64,000 nt of DNA, taken from JBBQNR01 sp963774075 (lineage in GTDB: Bacteria > Actinomycetota > Thermoleophilia > Solirubrobacterales > JBBDJG01). Every line of letters begins with the position of its first letter. The stretch's first letter is position 1. The notes under the pieces were generated by a model. It did not search any database and was not told the origin of the DNA. It saw only the letters and a program-made list of their open reading frames with translations. Positions 45,264 to 53,727 of this stretch are shown here, piece by piece. The position numbers and the translations under genes were made by a program. The stretch is taken from NCBI GenBank assembly GCA_963774075.1, contig CAVZDP010000002.1, positions 310,001-374,000 of the forward strand, given 5' to 3'.

Positions 45264-46840
45264 TCGCCAACCTCGTCCAGAGCCAGCCCGGCCGCGACGG
45301 TGAGCTGCGATGCGTCGACACCGTCGAGCGCTCCCGGGTTCACCTGTACGTTTCCAAGGCTGCGAGCGACCACCGGCAGCCCGAGCTGCGCCTCCACGGC
45401 GCGAGGCAGGCCCTCGAGCGCGATGCCCGGACCGGCCATCACCATGCGCTCGACACTCCGAGCGTCGGAAACCGCAGCCTGGTAGTACTCGAGTGAGAGA
45501 CGGACGTCGTCCGCGATCCTCGCCGCACCCCGGTCGAGCACGAGGCGCGCCTCCTGCACGATCTCGCGCTCGCCCTCGACGGTGTCGAGGTCGCGGTCCA
45601 GGCCAACGTGGCGCAGCCACTGGCGGGCGTGGTCCAGCGTCAGGCCGCGGCGCTCGGCCAGCGTCGCAGCCATCGACTCGGCGCCGTTCGGCAGCACACG
45701 GTTGAAGACGCAGCTGGTGCCCACGGCGATCGCGAGGTTGGTCGCGCCGCCGACATAGCAATAGATGACCGCACGCTCGGTGTCGGTGTCGCCGCCGGCC
45801 TCGGGGTCGACTGTCTCCTCGTAAGGCTCGAATTGATGCTCGCCGGCGATCTCGTGCGCGGACGGGATGGGCTCTGCGTGCCCGTTCTCGTGTCCAGAGT
45901 CCGGCGTTGCGAGATCGAAGTCGTACGTCGTGTCCGCGGGAACCTCCGGCCCCTCGAGGGGGACGGTCTGCTCTCCGGTCAAGTCGCCGTCATCGACCGA
46001 ACCCGGCTCCCCGCCGTTTGCTTCCACCGCCGCCGGCTCGAGGTCGTCGCTGGGGTGATCGGGGTGATCGCTGGGGTGATCGACGTGGTCAAGCGGCGGC
46101 TCGAAGTCATCGGTGGGTGCCTCGACGTGATCGGTCGGCTGATCGACGTGATCAAAGGGCGGCTCGAAGTGATCGGTCGGCGCCTCGACGTGATCGGTCA
46201 GCGGCTCGACGTACTCGGTCGTCAGCTCGGGGGGCTGGCCGGCTTGGTCCTCGTGATGATCGACGTGGCTCTCGTCGTAGGAATGCAGGACCGGGGGCAC
46301 GTAGAGGGCCCGGATCATCGCGAAGGCGGAGAGGTCCACCACCTCCGGCACGAGGCCGGCCTTGCGGGTGGCGGCGAGCAGTCGCTCGATGCTGTCACGG
46401 CGCGCGCCGACGACCAGCACTCGCATGCGCGGGTTCTCGCCGTCGGTGAACCGCTCGATCACACGGTGGTCGAGCACTGCCTGCTCGAGCGGCATCGGCA
46501 GCTCCTCCTGCGCCTGGAAACGAACCGCGGCCTCGAGCTCCTTCGCGTCCTCGATGAGCGGGAGCTCGAGCACGCGCAGAGCGACTCGCTGGCTCGCAAG
46601 ACCGAGGCGAACGCGCTTTGGAAGCTTGTGCTGGGCGAAGAAGTGCTTGAGCTGCTCGGCGAGGCCGTCAGCATCCGTCACCTCACCCTCGTGAAAGAGG
46701 CCCGGGTGCAGTGCCTCGGTGGCCGCCCTCCGCAGAACCGGGCCGTTGCCGTTGCCGAGCTCCGCGGCGGCCAGGAAGCCCGACTCGATGTCCAGGCCCA
46801 CGACCGACCGGGTCTTTTGCTTTGTCAGTGAGAATCCCAT
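45260..46840 (-). CDS. pilM: Type IV pilus assembly ATPase-like protein PilM with large acidic insertion
   Basis: The 526-residue protein has the actin-like fold of PilM. Visible are VVGLDIESGFLAAAELGNGN (phosphate 1), RVRLGLASQRVALRVLELPL, EAAVRFQAQEELPMPLEQAV, and the second half YCYVGGATNLAIAVGTSCVF, MVMAGPGIALEGLPRAVEAQ. Usual length is about 350. The extra about 170 residues (185-355) are an acidic, Asp/His/Pro-rich insertion with two 21-residue tandem repeats, placed between the subdomains. PilM binds PilN in the cytoplasm and links to PilB/PilC. A sigma-28-like promoter box lies about 80 bases upstream, and pilN, pilO and the PilP-like gene follow with overlaps. Confidence 0.88.
   Translation of the reverse strand: MGFSLTKQKTRSVVGLDIESGFLAAAELGNGNGPVLRRAATEALHPGLFHEGEVTDADGLAEQLKHFFAQHKLPKRVRLGLASQRVALRVLELPLIEDAKELEAAVRFQAQEELPMPLEQAVLDHRVIERFTDGENPRMRVLVVGARRDSIERLLAATRKAGLVPEVVDLSAFAMIRALYVPPVLHSYDESHVDHHEDQAGQPPELTTEYVEPLTDHVEAPTDHFEPPFDHVDQPTDHVEAPTDDFEPPLDHVDHPSDHPDHPSDDLEPAAVEANGGEPGSVDDGDLTGEQTVPLEGPEVPADTTYDFDLATPDSGHENGHAEPIPSAHEIAGEHQFEPYEETVDPEAGGDTDTERAVIYCYVGGATNLAIAVGTSCVFNRVLPNGAESMAATLAERRGLTLDHARQWLRHVGLDRDLDTVEGEREIVQEARLVLDRGAARIADDVRLSLEYYQAAVSDARSVERMVMAGPGIALEGLPRAVEAQLGLPVVARSLGNVQVNPGALDGVDASQLTVAAGLALDEVGE
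46067..46192 (-). repeat. Two 63-bp tandem repeats within pilM
   Basis: PilM residues 217-237 and 238-258 are successive copies of a 21-residue unit (HVEAPTDHFEPPFDHVDQ and HVEAPTDDFEPPLDHVDH, each then PTD or PSD). A degenerate part copy lies on each side. The unit is Asp/His/Pro-rich with a regular spacing of DH pairs. Confidence 0.8.
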
Positions 46841-46920
46841 TGCTTGTGAGGCACGCGTCCTGCGCTGGGGCTGTCCTCGTCAGTGAGGCCCGCTCCGGCC
46901 GAGAAGTCGTGACCTCCTGT

Positions 46921-46948
46921 TTATCGACGGAGGCTGCCGCCCCCTTTA
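46921..46948 (-). promoter_or_regulatory. Sigma-28 (FliA/WhiG)-like promoter of the pilM operon
   Basis: Read on the minus strand: TAAAG (46948-46944), 15-base spacer, GTCGATAA (46928-46921), close to the FliA/WhiG consensus TAAAGTTT-N11-GCCGATAA (equivalent to TAAAG-N14-GCCGATAA). It leaves a leader of about 75 bases before pilM. Confidence 0.62.
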
Positions 46949-47007
46949 GGCATTTCCGCGAGACGCGAACACGCTCTCAACGGACTCGCTGGGACCGCGG
47001 TCCCAAA

Positions 47008-47769
47008 TCAAAGGAAAGTCCCGACGTACCAGTCCACGAGGTCCTCGCCGAACAGCTGGCCGACGATCCCCCCGAGCGCCAAGAAGGGAGCGAACGGAAT
47101 CGCCTGCTTGCGCGCCTGACTGCCCCGGACGAGCATGATGCCGAGGCCGATCAGTGTGCCCAGGCCAAAGGCCGTCAGCATCGCCGGAGCCACCGAGCGC
47201 CCGAGGAAGAGGCCCATCACGGCGGCGAGCTTCACGTCCCCCATGCCCATGCCGGCCGGGTAGGCGATCGCCGCCAGGAGCAGGAAGCCGCCCGCAATCG
47301 CGCCGGCGATCGCGTTCTCGGGTAGGCGGGATGGGTCGACGAGGCCCCAAAGCGCGAGGGCGGCCAGCGCGGCTGGGGCCAGGACCTTGTTCGGAACGAT
47401 GCGGTGCTCTATGTCCGTGGCCGCCACCGTCACGAGCGTGACCATCAGGGCCAGCCCCGGCCAGAGCTCGGCGGACATGCCCGTCTGGACGCCGACGGCC
47501 GCGAACAGCGACGCGGTCAGCGCCTCGACGATCGGGTAACGCGGCGAGATCGCGCCGCCGCAGCTGCGGCAGTGGCCCCCAAGCGCCAGCCACGAAACCA
47601 CCGGGACGTTGTCGTAGGCGTGGATCTGAACCCCACAGCCGGGACAGTGAGACCGCGGCCCGACGATCGACTCTCCGCGGGGAAGCCGGTAGGCGAGCAC
47701 GTTCAGGAAGCTTCCGACGGCAGCGCCGAAGGCAGCCAGCACCGCGATCTGGGCGATCGTCGCCTCCAT
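47008..47769 (-). CDS. pilD: Type IV prepilin peptidase
   Basis: The 253-residue polytopic membrane aspartyl protease cleaves prepilin leaders after Gly and N-methylates the new N-terminus. The cytoplasmic N-terminal domain has a four-cysteine zinc site (Cys42, Cys45, Cys67, Cys70) and PRGESIVGPRSHCPGC. Catalytic Asp119 lies in VAATDIEHRIVPN and Asp178 in GMGMGDVKLAAVMG. About seven membrane helices are visible. It lies 63 bases after the first PilX-like gene and could be co-transcribed with it. Mycobacteria have a PilD-like gene at the same place between aroE and aroC. Confidence 0.93.
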   Translation of the reverse strand: MEATIAQIAVLAAFGAAVGSFLNVLAYRLPRGESIVGPRSHCPGCGVQIHAYDNVPVVSWLALGGHCRSCGGAISPRYPIVEALTASLFAAVGVQTGMSAELWPGLALMVTLVTVAATDIEHRIVPNKVLAPAALAALALWGLVDPSRLPENAIAGAIAGGFLLLAAIAYPAGMGMGDVKLAAVMGLFLGRSVAPAMLTAFGLGTLIGLGIMLVRGSQARKQAIPFAPFLALGGIVGQLFGEDLVDWYVGTFL

Positions 47770-47832
47770 GCTCTGAATTGTCGGCCGGGTGGGCGCGTGA
47801 CTTGACGCCCCGGTGCAACGACTTTCGTGCCG

Positions 47833-49161
47833 TCAGCAGTTGGCGTTGGGAGTCGCGCCTCCCGCGGTGGAGCACTCCACCCAGGACTGGCGCGAGTAGA
47901 TCTGGAGCGGAGGGGCTCCGGAGCTGATTTCGCCGGCGCTCGGGTCGTACCGGATCTCGCTGTTGTTCTGCAGCGACACCTGCTTCGCCGCCACGGCCCC
48001 GATGAGCAGGCCGTGGTTGCGGATCTTGAAGGTGGAGTCGGGTGCGTACAGCACCATCTCGACTCCCTCCGCCTCGTTGTTCTCGAAGTCCATCTGCGTC
48101 GCGACCGTCTTGCTGCCTCGCATGTAGACCTGCGCCAGCGAGGCCGGGCCCAACGTGTCGATCCTGCCCTTCTTCTCGAACAGGATGGAGCCCTTGGAAG
48201 GGACCCCGGTCGTGCAGTTGTCGGGGTCGTCGATGTAGATCTTCACGGGAGTGCCATCGTCCTCGACGATGATCCGCGCGCTCTTCTCCAGCCAGATGCT
48301 GCAGAAGGCATACGTGCCTCCGCGCAGCGTGACGGTGGCCCCGCTGCCGCTTCCGGTCAAGACTCGGGTGCTCGCGTTCCAGGAGATGCCGGCGGTGATC
48401 GGGTCCTGACCCGAGCTCAGGCGAGCGTTGTCGTTGGTGGCCGGAAGCTCGATGGGGTTGAGGACGAAGGGCTCGGTGGCCACCAGGCTCGAGAAGCCGC
48501 CGCACTGCCCGCCGCCGATGAACTGCTTGGCTGGGCCCACCATGACGTTGCCGCAGATCGTCGCCGAGTTCTGGGTGATGACGTTGCCGTTCGAGCGCAC
48601 GTTCGCGTTGATCTCGGAGGAGTTCTGCATCATGAGGTCGAGGTCGCTGAACACGCCGTCCACGAACAGCGTCTGTCCCGTGGGAGCGTTGAGGGTCGTG
48701 ACCGCGCGGCGCTGCACGCCGTCGGCAAGTCCGGTCGCAACGATGTCGCGCTGCCACACGTCCTGGCCCCCAACCGTCACCTGCTGGCGGCCTGAGACCC
48801 GGTAGCTGAAGCTGGCGCCCTCACCGAGGTCCTCGGTCTGGGCTCGGCACCAGCCGTCGGCCTGCACCGCCTCGCTGACAAGCGCTCCGCCGGGGGCGCT
48901 GAGGACCACGCACTGGCTCGTGTCGTCGAGCACGGTGGCGAACTTGTTCAAGCGATAGACGCCCACCTCGAGCCCGGCGTCGGCCGCGGCCACGGCCCGC
49001 TTGACGTCGTTGTCCCGAGAGGATTGCCTGGTCGCGGTTACGGCGGACGTCGCCGCCGCTCCAGCGAGCGCTGCGACGATCATGAGCGCCGCGACAGCGA
49101 CCGGTAGCGCAATCCCCTCCTCGCGCCTGAGGAGGCCCCGCCACTTCGACCGCTCGAACAT
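47833..49161 (-). CDS. PilX-like pilus protein with beta-solenoid body, paralogue 1
   Basis: The 442-residue protein has a short basic leader, then EEG-IALPVAVAALMIVAALAG, a type III prepilin-like N-terminal helix that lacks Glu5. The helix runs through SSRDNDVKRAVAAADAGLEV as in PilX-type proteins. The body has Cys pairs and many N-S-x turns (NSSEINANVRSNGNVITQNS, ICGNVMVGPAKQF) typical of a stacked beta-solenoid. The conserved end is IYSRQSWVECS with a terminal Cys. It is probably a minor pilin or pilus-tip component. The ATG at 49161 is supported by GGAAGGG upstream. It is the last of three tandem paralogues. Confidence 0.8.
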   Translation of the reverse strand: MFERSKWRGLLRREEGIALPVAVAALMIVAALAGAAATSAVTATRQSSRDNDVKRAVAAADAGLEVGVYRLNKFATVLDDTSQCVVLSAPGGALVSEAVQADGWCRAQTEDLGEGASFSYRVSGRQQVTVGGQDVWQRDIVATGLADGVQRRAVTTLNAPTGQTLFVDGVFSDLDLMMQNSSEINANVRSNGNVITQNSATICGNVMVGPAKQFIGGGQCGGFSSLVATEPFVLNPIELPATNDNARLSSGQDPITAGISWNASTRVLTGSGSGATVTLRGGTYAFCSIWLEKSARIIVEDDGTPVKIYIDDPDNCTTGVPSKGSILFEKKGRIDTLGPASLAQVYMRGSKTVATQMDFENNEAEGVEMVLYAPDSTFKIRNHGLLIGAVAAKQVSLQNNSEIRYDPSAGEISSGAPPLQIYSRQSWVECSTAGGATPNANC

Positions 49162-49275
49162 CCCTGTCCCTTCCAGGAGCGGCCAGGGCCGCCCCCGCCT
49201 ACTGGTCCCGCCTTCCCTTCGCACCGGCCACGTCCGTGCGGCCGGTGACTGCCGAAATCTGGGTTGGCGCGCGTT

Positions 49276-49304
49276 CTATCGACGCGCGACGGGCGCTTAC
49301 CTTA
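49276..49304 (-). promoter_or_regulatory. Sigma-28-like promoter box before PilX-like paralogue 1
   Basis: Minus strand: TAAGG (49304-49300), 16-base spacer, GTCGATAG (49283-49276). It is the weakest member of the set, with one -35 change and a longer spacer. A GC-rich hairpin (CACCGGCC ... GGCCGGTG) follows in the leader. Confidence 0.45.
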
Positions 49305-49379
49305 GGAGGCGGTTCGGGACTGGACGGCCGTTGGTGGCGACCGCTAGACCAGAAGACGAGAGGGGTGCCCGGTCGGGTG

Positions 49380-50708
49380 CTAGCAGCCCGCGTCCGGCGT
49401 GACGCCGTCCTTGGAGTTGCACTCGGTCCAGGACTGTTGCCTGTAGATCTGCATCGGCGAGGTGGTCCCGGTCTGGATGTTTCCGGCTCGGCTGTCCCAG
49501 TCGATCCTCGCGCTGTTCTTCATCGTGACCTTCTTGGCGGCCACGGCTCCGATCAGCCTGGTGCTGTTCTCGAAGATGGCCGAGGAGTTCGGCGCGTAGA
49601 TGGTCATCGCCACGTCGTGGCTGTTGCTGAACTCCACGGTGGTGGGAATAAACTTGCTCCCTGCGACGTAGAGCTGGAGCATCGAGGGATCCCCACTTGG
49701 GTTGGTGATGTCCGAGCTGCTCGTACGGATCTTGAAGTTGCCGGTGCCGGCGCCCCCGCACCGCTCCGGCGCGTCGAGGTAGATCCTCACCGGCGTGCCG
49801 TCGTTCGGGATGATGAGCTCTCCCTGGCCGTCGATCGTGAGGTTGCACAGGACGTAGGCGCTTCCATTCGTCGTGAGAGTGTCGTGGTCCAGGGTCAGCT
49901 GGCGATTCGTCCAGCCGATGGTCCCGGTGCGCGGGTCGTCCGGACCGGGCGCGCCGGCCGTGATCCGATAGTTGTCGTCGGGCGTGGGTATGGTCACCGG
50001 CGAAAGCACGAACGGCTCGGTCGCCTGCCCCGTCGAGCCGGTCGAGCAACCCTTGCTGCCGGTCAGCCCCTTGCCGGGTCCGACCTTGACGTCGCCACAG
50101 ATGCTGGCGGAGTTTTTCAGGTTGACGTTGCCGTTCGAGCGCGCGGTCGCATTGATCTGAGCCGAGTTGCTCATCTCGAGGTCGAGGTCGCTGAACACGC
50201 CATCGGAAAAGAGGGGACTGCCGGTCGGGGCGCTCATGCTGGTGGCGACTCGCCGCTGGACGCCGCTGACGAGCCCAGTCGCAACCAACTTGCGCTGCCA
50301 TACGTTCTGGCCGCCGACGTTCACCTGCTGGCGGCCGGAGACCCGGTAGCTGAAGCTCGCCCCGTCGCCCAGGTCCTCGGTTTGGGAACGGCACCAGCCG
50401 TCGGACTGGACGGCTTCGACCCCCAGGACGCCGGTGGTTGCGTTCTTGACCACGCACTGGTTGGTGGCGGTCGCCACGGTGGCGAACTTGTTCTGGCGGT
50501 ACGTCCCAACCTGGAGGCCCGCGTCGGCCGCCGCTACGGCCCGCTTGACGCCCTTGTCCCGTGAGGACTGGCTGTTGGCCGACATGGCCGACATTGCTGC
50601 GGCCCCCGCCAGAGCGCCGCTGATCATCAGCACCGTGATCGCCACGGGAAGCGCGATGCCACGCTCCGACCGCAGGTCGATTCGCGCCCTGAGCGCGGTG
50701 ACGATCAT
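49380..50708 (-). CDS. PilX-like pilus protein with beta-solenoid body, paralogue 2
   Basis: The 442-residue product is collinear with paralogues 1 and 3: leader MIVTALRARIDLRSERG, hydrophobic helix IALPVAITVLMISGALAG, the SSRDKGVKRAVAAADAGLQV segment, VQSDGWCRSQTEDLGDGASF and the solenoid repeats (NSAQINATARSNGNVNLKNS). The end is IYRQQSWTECNSKDG and a final Cys. The start at 50708 has GAGG six bases upstream. An adhesive or priming role in the pilus is inferred from the PilX-like N-terminus and cluster position, not shown. Confidence 0.8.
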   Translation of the reverse strand: MIVTALRARIDLRSERGIALPVAITVLMISGALAGAAAMSAMSANSQSSRDKGVKRAVAAADAGLQVGTYRQNKFATVATATNQCVVKNATTGVLGVEAVQSDGWCRSQTEDLGDGASFSYRVSGRQQVNVGGQNVWQRKLVATGLVSGVQRRVATSMSAPTGSPLFSDGVFSDLDLEMSNSAQINATARSNGNVNLKNSASICGDVKVGPGKGLTGSKGCSTGSTGQATEPFVLSPVTIPTPDDNYRITAGAPGPDDPRTGTIGWTNRQLTLDHDTLTTNGSAYVLCNLTIDGQGELIIPNDGTPVRIYLDAPERCGGAGTGNFKIRTSSSDITNPSGDPSMLQLYVAGSKFIPTTVEFSNSHDVAMTIYAPNSSAIFENSTRLIGAVAAKKVTMKNSARIDWDSRAGNIQTGTTSPMQIYRQQSWTECNSKDGVTPDAGC

Positions 50709-50820
50709 CCTTGACCTCGACGGAGTGGCCGGGAGCCTTCTCACAAGCATTCCTTTGCTTTTCGATTCTCTCCGCGGCTGGGGTGGGACTCATGCGCCGC
50801 GGATGTGGGCTGTTGCCCAT

Positions 50821-50848
50821 CTATCGGCTCTTCCCAGCCCGGCCTTTA
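50821..50848 (-). promoter_or_regulatory. Sigma-28-like promoter box before PilX-like paralogue 2
   Basis: Minus strand: TAAAG (50848-50844), 15-base spacer, GCCGATAG (50828-50821). The leader to the ATG is about 105 bases and has an internal GC-rich hairpin (GCGGCGCATG ... CCGCGG). Confidence 0.6.
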
Positions 50849-50933
50849 GGCCTCCTTTTCCCGCTCTAAAGCACTTTTGAGGCCTGGACGCACCCCGCCT
50901 CGAGGGCCCTCCGTCCAGAGCCAACGAGCATCG

Positions 50934-52259
50934 CTAGCAGCCCGAGTCCGGCGAGGCAGTCGGCGCCACCGACGAGCACTCCACCCAGGACTGCCGCGAG
51001 TAGAGGGGCAGCGGGACGTCTCCCACCAACAGGTTGCCGATGCGGTCGTCCCAGCGGATCTCGAGGTTGTTGTTCAACGCGACCTTCTTGGCCGCCACCG
51101 CGCCCTTCAGGCGGTTGTTGTTGTCGAAGCTGACCTGCGAGTTGGGGGCATAGACCACGAGCTGGAGCTCGTGGAGGTTGTGGAGCTGAACGGTCGTGGT
51201 GATCGCGGGGTTGGCGCTCCCGGCGACGTAGAGCTGCACCATGGTGGGATTCTCACTCAGGTTCAGGATCGTGCTGCTGTTGTGGATGCCGACCGATGCC
51301 GTCGTCCCGCCACAGTTCTCGGGGGAGTCGATGTAGATGCGCACGGGCGTGCCGTCGTCCGGGATGATCAGCTGAGCGCTGTTCGACAGCTCGAGGCGGC
51401 AGAACACGTAGCTGCCTCCCGTCAGCGTGAGGGTGGACGAGTGGCTCATCGTGAGGACGCGTGTACTGGGGCTCCACCCGATGCGGTTGGAGTCCGTCCA
51501 GGGGTCCAAGCTGCCGATTCGCGCGTTGTCGTTCGATGCCGGCAGTATCACCGGGCTGAGCACGAAAAGCTCCGTTGCCGGCCGGCTCAGGAACCCCGGG
51601 CACTGGCTGCCACCCGTGAACTGCTTGCCCGGGCCGAACGTGACGTTCCCGCACACCTGGGCGCTGTTCTCGGTGATCACGTTGCCGTTGGAGCGGACGC
51701 TGCCGTAGACGTGGGCGGAGTTTCGCAGCGGCAGGTCCTCATGGCTGAAGACGGCGTCGGAGAACAGCGCCTGACCGGTCGGTGCCTTGACCACCGTGGC
51801 GGCCCGCCGGCGCACGGTGCCCACGGTGCCGCTGGAAATCACCTTGCGCTCCCACACATCCTGGCCGGCGTCCTCGATGCGAAGCGGCGCCGAGACCTGA
51901 TAGGTGAAGCTGGCGCCGTCGCCCATCTCCTCCGTTTGACTGCGGCACCATCCGTCGAGTTGGACGACCTCCGCGGTCAGGATTCCGGTCGGGGGGTTCG
52001 AGACGACGCACTGGACCGAGGGGTCCAGCAACCCGGCGAACTTGTTCAGGCGGTAGAGCGCGACATCCATGCCCGCGTCCGCAGCGGCTATCGCCTGCTT
52101 GACCTTGCGATCCTGCCTCGAGTTGTCCGTCGCCTCGAGGGCCGAGCCCGCCGCGACGGCGGCGAGGGCTCCCGAGACCATCAGCACCATGATGCTCAGT
52201 ACTAGGGCAACGCCCTCCTCTGAGTGAGAGGTCCTGCTGAGAGGTGATTCCTGCCGCAT
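50934..52259 (-). CDS. PilX-like pilus protein with beta-solenoid body, paralogue 3
   Basis: The 441-residue product follows the same plan: MRQESPLSRTSHSEEG leader, VALVLSIMVLMVSGALAAVA helix, QDRKVKQAIAAADAGMDVAL, a DGWCRSQTEEMGDGASFTYQ segment and solenoid repeats (NSAHVYGSVRSNGNVITENS, VCGNVTFGPGKQFTGG). The end is LYSRQSWVECSSV with a final Cys. It is more divergent from paralogues 1 and 2 than they are from each other. The ATG at 52259 has AAGGATGGA upstream. No sigma-28-like box precedes it, and it lies 100 bases after pilV, so it is probably read through from the pilW promoter. Confidence 0.8.
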   Translation of the reverse strand: MRQESPLSRTSHSEEGVALVLSIMVLMVSGALAAVAAGSALEATDNSRQDRKVKQAIAAADAGMDVALYRLNKFAGLLDPSVQCVVSNPPTGILTAEVVQLDGWCRSQTEEMGDGASFTYQVSAPLRIEDAGQDVWERKVISSGTVGTVRRRAATVVKAPTGQALFSDAVFSHEDLPLRNSAHVYGSVRSNGNVITENSAQVCGNVTFGPGKQFTGGSQCPGFLSRPATELFVLSPVILPASNDNARIGSLDPWTDSNRIGWSPSTRVLTMSHSSTLTLTGGSYVFCRLELSNSAQLIIPDDGTPVRIYIDSPENCGGTTASVGIHNSSTILNLSENPTMVQLYVAGSANPAITTTVQLHNLHELQLVVYAPNSQVSFDNNNRLKGAVAAKKVALNNNLEIRWDDRIGNLLVGDVPLPLYSRQSWVECSSVAPTASPDSGC

Positions 52260-52359
52260 ATGTTTCCATCCTTGGGTCGCATGCGGCACGGACCTGCATT
52301 GTGTGTGTCATGTGCGCGGCTGACCGCGCGCTCGCCTTGCTCGAGTGCGTTCGGGCGCC

Positions 52360-52986
52360 TCACTCGTATGGCTCGCTGGTGGCATCAATGACCACCGATG
52401 AGACCCAGATCGGGTTGCTCGGCGAGATGTTGCCGTTCACGTTCAGCTTCACGGCCACGAGAATCCGCTTCGTGTCCTGATTGCCCGGGCACAGCTGCGC
52501 GCCGACGCTGTCCACGCCACAATCCTCGGGCCGCCAGGTGACGTAGCGGTAGACCTTGCCGCTGACTCCGGCCCCGGCGAGCGTGAAGTTCGTGGGGGTT
52601 GGGTCGACGGTGCTCGTCGCGTTCGTCGCTGGAAGGATGAGCTGCTCCGTCACCGCGGGCTGTGCGCCGGCGACGGACTTGACGGTGAAGGTCGTTCCGT
52701 TGAAGTAGCCCACGGTGCTGGCGCTCGCGGTGAGGCGATCCGCCACGGCGGGCTGCGACGTCAGGCCGAGCTCCGCGTAGGGCAACGAGCGCAGCCGCTC
52801 CATCTCCCGCTGGGCCTGGTGCACGCCGACCTCGTAGCGGTGGGCCACCACCGAGATGGCCTTCGAGGACGTGAAGACATTGAGCGTGGCGACGATTCCG
52901 ATGGCGAGCACGAACATCGCCACGAGCATCTCGATCAGGGTGAAGCCCTGCTGGTCCCGCAGGCGCAAGCGCTCGACGACCTTCAT
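52360..52986 (-). CDS. pilV: PilV-like minor pilin
   Basis: The 208-residue prepilin has a 14-residue leader ending QQG, then FTLIEMLVAMFVLAIGIVAT with the key Glu5. The body has a YEVGVHQAQREMERLRSLPY helix as in PilV and a beta domain with two Cys (PEDCGVDSVGAQLCPG). Minor pilins of this type help to prime pilus assembly. It overlaps the pilW stop by one base (TGATG), so the pair is coupled. Confidence 0.87.
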   Translation of the reverse strand: MKVVERLRLRDQQGFTLIEMLVAMFVLAIGIVATLNVFTSSKAISVVAHRYEVGVHQAQREMERLRSLPYAELGLTSQPAVADRLTASASTVGYFNGTTFTVKSVAGAQPAVTEQLILPATNATSTVDPTPTNFTLAGAGVSGKVYRYVTWRPEDCGVDSVGAQLCPGNQDTKRILVAVKLNVNGNISPSNPIWVSSVVIDATSEPYE

Positions 52987-53618
52987 CAGAGCGTGGCCCC
53001 CGTCTCATTGGAATTCCTGAGCCGTACGCCGTCCTCGAGCACGAGCGGGTTCGTGCGGTCCTTGGCCTGGACCCTGACGGACGTGGTCACGTAGCTCGTC
53101 CCCGTCAGCGTGAAGATGCCGGCGGGGCTCGTCATGACGTTGCGGATCAGTGGTCGCTCGCTGCTGCCGAGCGCGGCCGCCGTCGCCGCCTCGGAGCGCA
53201 GGCATGCCCTGGTCGTGAGGTTGGGCGGCGCCGCCTGAGCTGGCGACCCGGAGCAGTTGTACCTGACCCACCTGAGCGTGCAACCACCGGACCCGTTGGG
53301 CGTACAGCGCTCGAACTCGATCGACGAGGCATTCGAGAAGGCGGTATTGCAGGTCGGATACACCGTGCAGACCTGCGTCGCCGTGCGAAGCTCGCGGCTC
53401 ATGCGCTCGAGGTCGTTCTTCTGACCGACCAGTCCTCGCACTCCTCCCTCCACTCGCCGCTGCTCGCTCGCCGACAGGCGGTAGAGGCTCAGGATCGCGC
53501 CGAGCACGGCGGACAGGATCAAGATCGTGACGAGCATCTCGATCAGCATCGACCCCTCCTCGCCGCGCAGCAAGCGCGCACGAGCCTTCAGAGGGTGCTT
53601 CCCTGCACGCAAAGCCAT
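52986..53618 (-). CDS. pilW: PilW-like minor pilin
   Basis: The 210-residue prepilin has a 22-residue basic leader ending GEEG, then SMLIEMLVTILILSAVLGAI with Glu5. A helix SLYRLSASEQRRVEGGVRGL and a Cys-rich beta domain (QVCTVYPTCNT, FERCTPNG, GGCTLRW, YNCSG, RACLRS) follow. The N-terminal plan and order before pilV match PilW/PilV pairs. A sigma-28-like -10 box lies only eight bases before its ATG, so its mRNA may be leaderless or nearly so. Confidence 0.83.
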   Translation of the reverse strand: MALRAGKHPLKARARLLRGEEGSMLIEMLVTILILSAVLGAILSLYRLSASEQRRVEGGVRGLVGQKNDLERMSRELRTATQVCTVYPTCNTAFSNASSIEFERCTPNGSGGCTLRWVRYNCSGSPAQAAPPNLTTRACLRSEAATAAALGSSERPLIRNVMTSPAGIFTLTGTSYVTTSVRVQAKDRTNPLVLEDGVRLRNSNETGATL

Positions 53619-53625
53619 GGTGCCT

Positions 53626-53652
53626 TTATCGGCCCGTGGATGGACGTCCTTG
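53626..53652 (-). promoter_or_regulatory. Sigma-28-like promoter of the pilW operon
   Basis: Minus strand: CAAGG (53652-53648, within GTCAAGGA), 14-base spacer, GCCGATAA (53633-53626). The -10 element is a perfect FliA/WhiG match; the -35 is weaker. The predicted transcription start falls at or next to the pilW ATG (53618). Confidence 0.58.
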
Positions 53653-53675
53653 ACTGCATTTCCTTCAGTAAACGA

Positions 53676-53703
53676 AAAGGCGGGCCCGACTGGGCCCGCC
53701 TTT
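53676..53703 (-). terminator. Intrinsic terminator of pilA
   Basis: A 12-bp perfect stem (AAAGGCGGGCCC / GGGCCCGCCTTT, loop of 4) lies 24 bases downstream of the pilA stop. On the minus strand it continues TTCGTTTA, giving a T-rich tail. It separates pilA from the pilW promoter immediately downstream. Confidence 0.82.
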
Positions 53704-53727
53704 GACGCTTGCTACAGGTTGGTCGGC

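Noticed and set aside
46841..46920. A c-di-GMP (GEMM) riboswitch in the pilM leader or before the other pilus genes
   Set aside because: Such switches often control pili, so the leaders before pilM, pilA and the PilX-like genes were read for the GEMM core blocks, and none was found.
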